A stretch of 64,000 nt of DNA, from NCBI RefSeq assembly GCF_900090045.1, contig NC_041785.1:2631001-2695000 (forward strand), written 5' to 3'. How positions within the stretch are numbered: the first letter of the stretch is position 1; each line of letters begins with the position of its first letter. Under the pieces are notes generated by a model that ran no database searches, had not been told where the DNA came from, and worked only from the letters and a program-made list of their open reading frames with translations. Origin of the DNA: Plasmodium malariae. Its lineage: Eukaryota > Apicomplexa > Aconoidasida > Haemosporida > Plasmodiidae. The position numbers and the translations under genes were made by a program. Of the stretch, positions 39,810 to 49,982 are shown piece after piece.

Positions 39810-42099
39810 CTATGTATAACGGTGAATTTCTCTATTTATTCTATTTTCTGAGAAGTCGTTAATTTCAATTATGTTTTCTTTAATTTCTTGTTCTTTTTTT
39901 GAATTTTTTTTAGTTTTGCATTCATTTATGGTATCATCCAAATACGATTCCCTATTTTCTATGTACTCTTCCTTTTCACATTCTTCAAATACCATCATAA
40001 ATACGAGTATACAAAGTTTTGGCACTAATTTTTTTTTTATATATTTGTATAATTCTTCATAGTTTTCTATGTGTTGCAGTTCCATCATATTTACTAGGGA
40101 TATATTATTTCTAGTTTGTTCATTTTTATATTCATTAGTCATAATTTGTAATTCTTCTGTCAATTCCTTAAACAATTTTTGTTCTAAATATTGTTCTAAA
40201 ATGGCACCCTTTTTAGGTAACCAATTTTTCCATATATCTTTTTCTCTTTCTAAATATAGAAAATTTTGATTTTCATCTGACAGATTTTTTTGTATTTCTT
40301 TCTTTTTTTTTGCGTAAACTTGTTCTTTTTTCCATTCATTTTTTAAGTTATTAAACCATTCTTCTTTTTTCAATTTTTGTGAAAGATTTCTATATCTTTT
40401 TACCCATTTATTCCATAGAAAAATTTTGTTTTCAGTATCTTCTATAGTTTTAATATCTTCCATTATTATTTCATCATTTTTTAAATTAGAATGGATTGTA
40501 TATTCTTTTTTTGTAAACTCATTTAAACATATTTCTAAATATTCTAGCTTTTTGTATTCCAATTCTTCATTTCTACATTTTTCCAGTACTTCCATATGTA
40601 CTTCTATAATAGTTTTTGATCTGTCCTTTTTTTGCTTTAACAAGTTTACATTTTTTTTAGTATTAAGTTCATTTATTTCTATTTTTTTTATAATTTCTTT
40701 GTCATCATGTGTAATGTGTTCCAAATGATCATCTATTAAAAATTTGTTTTTTCTATTAGAAATTGAAGGTATTAGTAATCTGAAAAATTTCACTTGTCTT
40801 CTTTTAATATCTTTCTTTTTTTTAAAAAGTCTCATTAGTGCATACTATGATATAAAAACAAAAAACAAATTTATATTACAAATTATCACAATTATCAATT
40901 TTTTATCAATATTTTTATTGCATAAGTTTTATTTTACTTTAACAAAAAGTACAAATAAAAAAATAACTAGGAAGCTGATTAAAACAGATGTTGTGTATGA
41001 GATATTTGAATTTTCTTTTGGTCCTGTAATTTCATTTTAAATATTTATGTTATATATTTTAGTTATTTTAAAAATAGAAAAATAAGAAGGTATTATTTGT
41101 ACCTATCATTATAAGGGGTTTAGTATAGTAAGGAGTTTGTAAGGAAGATACTGATAATTCAGTAGTTTCCGAAACGATTCCTGAAGCAAGGAATTCTCCT
41201 TCAACTAGTTGATTTTGTTTTTCTAATGTAAAATGTTCTTTTGATTTTGGACTCTCAGATTCCGAAAATGTAGATATTTCTGAATTAGCATCTTTTGTAG
41301 GTCGTATACTTTCAATTTGACTCTTTTCAGCTTTAGTAGGAGATTCTTGTGGCACTGATTCTTCAAGATTAGATTTTTCTAGATGTGGAGATTGTGCTTG
41401 TGGGGGATTTTGATTGTGAGAGGCACTTTGTTCATGTTGTATTTGTAAATGTTCACTTTCTGATTTAGGAGGAAGGTTCTCAGATGCCGATGGATCAGAG
41501 AGGAGGCATTCACATTGATTAAATGTTTCTGTGTTTAACAGTTTGCAATTTTTGTTTGATGGAAATTTAATTTTTGATGATTTTATATTTTTGGATTTGT
41601 ATTCGCTGAAGATGCTATTTTGATAAAAAGATTTCTTTCTTTCTTCAATCCACACATTATATTGGTTACACTTACTCATACATAGAGAATCACCATTACA
41701 TATAATTGAATTTTTATTCAATCTTTTATAGTTATTTAATTCTTGTATCCAAGCAGTTTTTCCTTCACAAAAATCTTCTGCTTCATATGATAATTCTAAA
41801 AGTTTTTTTTCATTCTCCTCCAAAATAAAAGGACATATGCCATGTTTAGTAGGCTTTCTAAAATATTTACGTAAATAAAATGAAAGTACTTCTTTCCATC
41901 TCTCTTCTGTTGAACGACTTGGAACATTATACTTTTGACTTATTAAATAATCCACCACTTGTAAACATTTTTCTCTAAATTCTTTTTTATTATTCTTTGC
42001 ATTTAAGGAACTAATTTCAGTTTGAATATAACTTTTAAGATATGTTATTTCATCTGAGTTAGCCCAGTTGTACAATCCTTCACGCAATCTTCTTTTGTC
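39810..42099 (-). CDS. STP1 protein, exons 2-4 intact, first exon not found
   Basis: Second STP1 gene. Exon 2 (42099-41103) starts D-K-R-R-L-R-E-G-L-Y-N-W after a CTAG acceptor and contains GICPFILEENEKKLLEL, DFCEGK, CMSKCNQYNVWIEERKKSF and CKLLNTETFNQCE, followed by a Gln/Ser/Pro/Glu-rich stalk. It ends in phase 1 at a GTACAA donor. Exon 3 (41023-40938, 86 bases) encodes the membrane segment TSVLISFLVIFLFVLFVK. Exon 4 (40844-39810) begins YALMRLFKKKKDIKRRQVKF and carries the Trp-containing tail (LWNKWVKRYR, WFNNLKNEWKKE, YLEREKDIWKNWL). The frame is open for 705 residues with matching splice phases. The sequence that aligns with the 21-base first exon of the 28.5 kb gene (near 42,255-42,290) has no ATG in register, and the only other option is a lone ATG before GTAAAT at about 42,230. 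It is either recently inactivated at the start or uses an unseen first exon. Confidence 0.8.
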
Positions 42100-44089
42100 C
42101 TAGATTAAAACAAATTATTAGTAAATATATAAGTAATAATTTTTTATTACTAATACAAACACTTTAATTATCATAAATAAGAAAATTATGTATAAATTTG
42201 GAAATATAAATAAACAGTAAATTTTAAATTTACCATTATGACATCTTATTACTATTTTAGGTATCTGTAAATAATAATCAGGAAGAAAAATAAAAATTTA
42301 TAACGTTTTATTTATAAATAGGTTAATTTTAAATTTATATATATTAGAGCAAAATTTGTAATTCTCAAATACATAAAAATTATTTGAGAATATAAAATAA
42401 ATAAGTACATTAATATTTGTTTTATATGAATTTTTATCCTTTTTTTTTCTTGAATAAGTTTATTACAGGTGGAGATATATCCAGAATATATTTTGATATT
42501 AAATCTACGTATATTATTTTACATAAAATTCTTACTCTATTTATAAAAAAAATATAAATATCTAACAATTAAAAATTGTGTACAAGTAACATTAATATGT
42601 TATATTAATTTTATGATGTAAAATTATTATTTATATTTGTAATTCGTCTTTCTTTCTTATTTTTTTTCTTAAAGAATATATATAAATATTATTACTTCTA
42701 TTAATGTAAATAATTCTTTTTATACTTTTTGTTTTTTGAAAATAAAAAATCAATAAGCAAAATATTAGTACTGATAAAGTATTTATTTTTTATTGTATTA
42801 TCCTTCTATTTACTTTTCTTATGATTATGTTGTTAAATTGTATTTTTAATATTTTTTTATTTACTAGATTTTGTCTAAGGATTTTTATCAATAATATATA
42901 AAATATGCTAAATATTTTTTATTGTTGTGGAAAGTACTTAACCTTAAATTGTACATTTAGCTACGATTATTTATATATCGCAGTATCTAAAAATTCCTTA
43001 TTTGTTATATATAGTATTCAAATTAATAGTCTTAAAATGGAATAATAAATTATATATATGTTCTATATATATCTATGATCACTTTTGGATATTAATGATT
43101 GAACTGGGGCAATGTTTTATTTAATAAGATGAATATTTATGTATATAATTTTATGAAAATAATTTTGTTTACTTTTTCAATATATAAAATGTTAAAAGGA
43201 TATACTTATAGAAGAATTAATTATGTTATACATCTGATAAAATGATATATAAATTATAACTTTATAATAAAAAATAGTAATATCATAATTATATATATAT
43301 GTATATATATGTAATAATATAACATATAAAATAAGAAAATAGAAAAAAAAATAGTAACTTCACAATTTTTCTTTAATTATTCTTAGATATATACTAATAA
43401 GTAAGTTAAATATAAGCTATAATTTTTTTTGTTTTTACTCATCTTTTTAATATTATTATTAAATATTTGTTTAGTATGCAATATAAAAAAATTCATGTAT
43501 TAATTCATAATAATTAGATATGAATTTGCAAAAGAAATTACAGGAAATATTATAAGTAATTGAAGTAACATAGGTTAATTTGTTTCAATGTAAATATATT
43601 AATTCCAGCTTTATTTCTTTATTTGAACAATGTTAATAAGTTATAGCAAATAAGGAGTAAAATATGTACATATATATATTAATTGATAATTAATTTTTGT
43701 GAATAGTTACTTCATATATACAGTTAATTTATGGTATTTATTTTTAACCAATTTATTATAATTAAGAAATTTTTTGTTTAATTTATTTAAAACTATTGAA
43801 TTATGTTTTATACAACATTTTTTTCATTGTTGTACTTTCTTTTTTCACTTCAATACATTAAATTTGTTTTTTCTTTTTATTTTGCGTTATTAAGATACAT
43901 ACATATAAATATTAGTATGTACTCTAATATACATAATTCTTATAATTCTTTTGTTGTTATGAAAATATATAAGCTATAAAGCAAAAAATTATTAGAACAG
44001 ATTGGACGTATTTATTATTTAGTGCTATTTTGTTACTTTTTTGTAATATAACTATTATATGGTTAAAATTATTTTCTTAATATTATTTT

Positions 44090-45390
44090 TATATTTACTA
44101 CGTTGTATACAGAGATTATAATTAATAATATATAAATTATACTAAATAGTTGTTATAATTGTTGAATTTGCATGCCGTTTAAGAAGTACTTATTTTACTT
44201 AATATTATATGTTTATCATTTACATAAAAATTAAATATATTTTACATATTATTCCATTGAATAATTTTACTAATGGTATAAAATATTATAAATATATGTT
44301 TTTCTATATTTGTGTATTAACACTTCTGTACTTGAGTTATTTAACTTTAACTAAATTTTAATTAATAAAACGTATAAGTATGTACATTAATTAACTAATT
44401 AAAATAATTTTGTATACTTATAGAAAATATGAAAAATTATTAGTATGTACTATATTAGAACTAACTAGAATATATAATTAAAAAGTGTAAAATTAATTAT
44501 AATTTTTTAATAAGAAGTAATAATACGATAATTATACGTAAGGAGAATAATATCTTACATTATTTAATAAAAAATATACTGAAGTATCGCAATTATTTTT
44601 ATGTAATTGTTCAAAGATATATTCGAATATATAGATTAAAGTGGTGTTATATATTTTTGATTAATCTGAATTTGATAACTATATGAAAATATTTTTTTAC
44701 GCAAAATATAAATATCTGTTTTAGCATGTAAAATAAGAAATATATTTTTTTAATTTATAAGAAGTTTTAGGACATTAATTGGTAATTAAAATTACTGAAC
44801 GATTTAAACATAATACCATAATAATATATGATTATATTATAACATAATTAAAGTATTTCAAAATTTAATACCTTCTTTGAATTAGACAAATAAGTGATAA
44901 ATTATGGCTAGAAAATTGAATAGGAAAAGTTAAAATAAATAAAAATGCTAACTAATTATGAGATTCTGTAAATAATTTCTTCATATAAAGCACGAATTTG
45001 TCAAATGTATGTTCAATAAATCTGTTATATTAAAGAATTAATGATTTAATTTTTTTTTTTTTTGAATATCCTTTTATGATATTTTTTATTCTATGATCTA
45101 CTCTTTTTTTTGTTTTAGTCCCTTTTGTTCTAGTCAATTTATTTTAAATATATTTTGATTAATTACAATATAGATGGGAATAAAAAGAAAAATGATTTAT
45201 AATTTTTAAAATATTTTATATTTAAATGATTTTTTTTAATGTATTATTTATGTATATTATAAACAATATAAATAATCAACTTATAATAGTGGATAAATAA
45301 TGGAGACGTGAAATAAAATAAGATTTTTTTCAAATATCTAAGAGTATATTGGGAAAATATATAAGATTAATTTTCACATATTTATATAAC
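44090..45390. repeat. STP1-upstream conserved block, copy 3
   Basis: ACTTATAATAGTGGATAAAT followed by TGAAATAAAATAAGATTTTT and CAAATATCTAAGAGTATA matches 9,320-9,400 and 30,330-30,420. The T/C-rich stretch at 45,080-45,180 and TATTTACTACGTTGTATAC at 44,091 also match copy 1 in the same order. It lies about 3 kb upstream of the STP1 exon 2 start, farther than in the other two copies. Confidence 0.65.
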
Positions 45391-45394
45391 AATA

Positions 45395-45420
45395 TTTTTT
45401 TTTTTTTTTTTTTTTTTTTT
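45395..45420. repeat. Poly(T) tract, 26 bases
   Basis: Uninterrupted T homopolymer immediately after the conserved STP1-upstream block. Length is likely variable between isolates and assemblies. Confidence 0.9.
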
Positions 45421-46924
45421 CTTCATAGTAGCAATATTTTATATGTGTATATATTCCCTAAAAAGTTAAAATACCCTTAGGAGAATGAAAATAAATATAT
45501 ATTTTGTAAATATGATTATATGTCCTATTTAGTATGTCTATGTATATATTAGAATTTAATATTATTTTCAGGATATTTAAAAATATATATAGTTTATAAT
45601 GACAATTATTAATTCATTATATTTATAATGCTCATTTCTTAAATAAAATATAATTAAGTTAAAAGTTTTATTTTTTTTAGATAATTCATAAATACAAAAC
45701 GTTGTTTTGTTGCTATATAAGATTTAATTAAGATTATTTAAAAAATTATTACATTTTTTGTATAAGATTTAATTAAATAATTTTAAAGTATATAGTTCGC
45801 ATGCATCATATTGCTGATATATTTCATTATAAATTTGCATTATTAAATTTTATTTTTCATAGATTAAAAAGATATCCTGTTATTACTGTATTTTTTAGTT
45901 ATATGAATTGTGTGTACCTTAAAAAATTTTGTTTAGTTAACGAAATATACGATGCATATTTTTTTTGTAAAACTATGCTTAGTTTTTAGAAAAAATGAGA
46001 CTACCATATATAAAGAATTATGCATGCGGAAAGTGAAAAAATTACTAATAATAATTTTAACAATAAGTATAAATAAATAAATATATATATATATTTTTGT
46101 TAATATTAGATATTAATACATTTTTTTAAAATATTTTTTTACATGTAATCATGGTGTTTATGCATGGATATATGGAATAATTCTAATGTGACAATATATT
46201 TTTTTTTTTTTTTTCACATTTACAAATATAAAAAAAATAATAATTATTAGTAACAGGACCATGGTTATTGAATCTATTAATTGTTTAATAAGAAGCACAG
46301 TAATGATTGATGACATATTTATTCATCACAAATTCGAAAAATAACTATTCAATAAAATATATTACAAACGTTTTTACTATACGTCATATTATAATTATGC
46401 TTATATTTATTTTTATATTGTTCTTAGATGAAGTATAGTTTTGTAAAGATATGTATATTTTTATCATTCTTGTAAATTATCTATTCTTATAACAATTTTT
46501 ATAAATATTTAAGAGTTCCTCAAAAAATTTTATATGAAATTTATCTATAATTCATGAAGTAATAATCTTATGATTACAATTAAACACTAAATGTTGAAGG
46601 GATCTATATAAGCAGAAGAAAATATACGATTTTTATGAAGGATAATATCAAAAAAATTTGAATTGTTCTCTGTTGTTATTAACAAATTATTTTAATTCAT
46701 TATTAGATGATACTTATATAAATAAAAGTTCACGTGTGAATTTATTCTTTATTCACCTATTTTACACCCCTCCCCTTAGAGCTAGTGAATATATAATATT
46801 AAAAATAGGATAATTAAAACGTTAAGAATTTTTTTGTATTAAATATTTTTCGAAAATTTGCTGTAAAAATGTACTAACATAATTATTGCTAATTATATTA
46901 TCATTTAAGCATAAATAAGTAATA

Positions 46925-47260
46925 ATTTTGTAATTCACTCATTGTAGAACATTGAATTTTCGTCAATCAACATATAATTAACTAATATATTGGTGTCTTT
47001 ACAAAACCTATGTTCTTGTACGTAAGAATTTTCTGTTTCATTTTAAGAACCTCTATTTGAATCTTTCATAATGTTGTAAATACTTCGTATATTTTCATGT
47101 TTATTTAAAGAATTATACATTTTAAATAAATAAATAAATATATATATATATAGGAACTGTTTCTTGAAATTATTTATTTCCTTATGATCTGTGTTAATAA
47201 AATTTGCAAAATAAATATTTTTATTAACAAAAATAGTTAATTGAAAAAAATAGTACATTC
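46925..47260 (-). pseudogene. Unassigned coding remnant
   Basis: One minus-strand frame reads NKNIYFANFINTDHKEINNF, KKQFL, an AT-rich interruption, then LNKHENIRSIYNIMKDSNRG, S, a TAA, and continues in the same frame with NETENSYVQEHRFCKDTNIL and NYMLIDENSMFYNE before TGA. The amino-acid variety and retained frame across the stop look like a former exon rather than chance. The family is not recognised, and no first exon is evident. Confidence 0.35.
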
Positions 47261-49982
47261 AATTAAACTCTCTCTATATATGTTACGCATACAGTAAATA
47301 TAATATGTTCTTAAAAATAATGAGACATAATTCAACATAATGAATTAAATCTGTATAAAGTAACAGGTAATTAAAGGATATTCATAATAAATCAATATAA
47401 ATGAAAGATGGTCACATGTAAAGGCTTAAAAGCGCATTTTATAATAAATATTTTGCCAAGAGAAATATACTTTTTTTATCACTACAGTTATTAATAATGG
47501 TGATTAAAAGTACTGTTGTTACTTAATAAAAGATATATTTTATATTATTTAGTTTGTTATGTTTTATGGTATGATTCTAATTCATAAAAATCCAATTTTT
47601 CTATATTTTAATACATATTCAGGAATATAAAATATAAATTCAACTAAAATAAGTTCGATTATTCTATAGTACATATTACGGAACCATAAGTATCAAAAAA
47701 AATATATCATGTTTACTTTCTTATTTAGTCATTAGTGTACTGTATATCCATATGAATCTAATTTAATTATTGGTTATACGATTTTCTATCTCATGATATA
47801 GTATATATGATATATATGAATAAAGGTAACACAGTAATGTATTCCAAGGAAAATAAAAATTTCGATGTATTCTTACATTTAACAATTGAGAAGATAATAT
47901 ATTAAAAACGATATTTCTAATAAATTCAGATATAATATTTTAAGGAGAAATATATATATGTAAAAAAGGAATATAAATGAAAATATAAAACGAAAAACAT
48001 GTTAAAATTTTGTACAATTAAATTTTTTCCTTTATATATAAATGCTTAAAAACATTTAAAATAAGCAAATGTGAAATATTATATTTATATTTTAAATATC
48101 CTAATTTGTATATATAATATGTACAATTTTATTCATCCCATGAATGCAATATGTTTATGTCGTAAAGTAATCATGAATTATTATATATACTTAGAATTGT
48201 TGTTCACATATTATTTAATAAACAAATTATGGTATGGTGTAAAATTTTATTATTATAAAATATAAAAGTATTCACTGTGAAAACATAAAATAACTCAAAC
48301 TATATATATAGATCATTAATAGAAGGTGGTTATAGGTTGAATTTATCCTGTGTAAAATGTATTTATATTATAATAACTGAAAGAACGGATGATATTAATG
48401 TAATGTTATGAAATTCAATCTTTTTATATTTAATGAACTTTTAAATATAAAAATAATAAAAAATAATAAAAACCTTTAATATAAAATTATACATTATTTT
48501 TTACTTAATTTTTCTTAATTTTACTTAATTTAATTATGTAATTAAAATTATATTATTTTTATAAAATAAATTGTGCAGGAAATTTTATACATGAATTATC
48601 CTTGTTTGTGTTGACAGATTATTGTTCATATATTAAGAACCTGTTATTATAACAATGAGAGATATAACAAAGAGTTTTTCATTAGTTAATTATATTTTAT
48701 TATATATAATAAATATTTTCATGTTTATTTCATTTACAGAGTACCTACTAAAATATAAAGTATGGTTTAATGAGTATTTAAATAATAAAAAGTGTAATGT
48801 TAATTATTACTTTTATGTACAAATAAAGATGGGAACTTTTATAAAACAAGGATAGATATACTATTTAATTTTATTTTGAATTCCATATATTAATGTATTG
48901 TGTTCGTTATTATGATAATAATAATATTATAAATAATTTTGCTGTTATACTTATATAAACGGATGTGCACTAAATTTATATATTTTTTTTTTTATTATTA
49001 ATTTATTTGTTTTTAATATATGGTTAGTTGTAATATTTATGATAATATGAAAAAGAAAAAAAATTTTTTTGCATGTGATAACAAATTTTTAAGTTGAATA
49101 ATTCTAATATAACTCTATACGCATTTAATTATTATATTAAAAGAAAGATTTTTAATTTTTATTATGTTTATTATAAATAATAAAGTAAATTTTATGAACT
49201 TTGAAAATTTTTCAAATTAATTCAATTGTATAATCCAAAAAAAAAAAAAAAAAGATAATATGTGCGGATAATTATAATAAAATTACAGCTTATATTAATA
49301 TATATTTTATGCCCTTTATATTATATTTTTTAATTTTTAATTTTTAATTTTTAATTTTTAATTTTTAATTTTTAATTTTTAATTTTTTTTTTTTTTTTTT
49401 TTGTTATAGTTTTTTTTTGCCATAGTAAAAGATATGATATATTTGTAATATGAAAAAAAAAAATTGCCTTATAAAGTAGACTATGCTCTATGTACAGAAT
49501 TAATATTCTGTTATTAGAGCTTTATTCCAAAATTTAATTATTTTAAAATATATTTGTTATTGTATTTGTTTTGTTTTTTTAAGATAATGTGTATTTTGTA
49601 TATATTACAATAACATTAAAGTATTATATAATAAGAATAAAAAAAACGAAAAGTTCTTGCTAAATGTAGATTTAATTTCATATATTGGTAATTAACCTTA
49701 TCATTTTAAATATATCAATAAATAACAATTTTGATGTTTTGTTTTATTTGTGTTTGTGTGAACATATTTTTAATATCCATGCAACCGATATTTATATTTG
49801 TGTATTATTTAAAATTTTTATTTTATTTAGTTTTTGAAAAACTAGAAAAGTATTATCCATGAGAGTTTATAATATAGATAATACTATTGTTCCTGGTATT
49901 GGTATAAATAAACGACTAAACGTATTGTTTGGATAAAAAATAAATTTTGACGCAATGCCGTAAATAAGAAAGTACAAGAGAA
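47261..49982. other. AT-rich spacer
   Basis: No gene is supported. Short open frames at 48,071-48,265 and 48,655-48,855 are Tyr/Ile/Asn-rich translations of A/T sequence with no motif or splice context. It contains the heptamer tandem repeat and A/T homopolymers just before the 50 kb gene. Confidence 0.45.
49326..49402. repeat. (TTTTTAA)n heptamer tandem repeat plus poly(T)
   Basis: About eight near-perfect copies of the 7-base unit TTTTTAA, followed by a run of about 18 T. It lies 0.6 kb before the 50 kb gene. The repeat is the most regular short-period array in the window. Confidence 0.9.

Larger units (their letters stand above)
42100..46920. other. AT-rich spacer upstream of second STP1 gene
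   Basis: No coding sequence. Apart from the conserved STP1 upstream block at 44.1-45.4 kb it holds only low-complexity A/T, an AT run near 43,292-43,310, and long T tracts. A C-rich stretch at about 46,760-46,780 (ACACCCCTCCCCTTAGAG) is the most GC-rich spot in the area and is unexplained. Confidence 0.4.

Noticed and set aside
40426..41040. Plus-strand open frames of about 100 codons
   Set aside because: Antisense to exon 4 and exon 3 of the second STP1 gene.
46755..46780. C-rich stretch as possible quadruplex or regulatory site
   Set aside because: Only two C runs of four. Too little to support a structure or function.
49859..49938. Alternative first exon for the 50 kb gene starting MRVYNIDN
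   Set aside because: It lacks a hydrophobic segment. The 49983-50024 exon gives a signal-like N-terminus with matching phase-0 splice sites.
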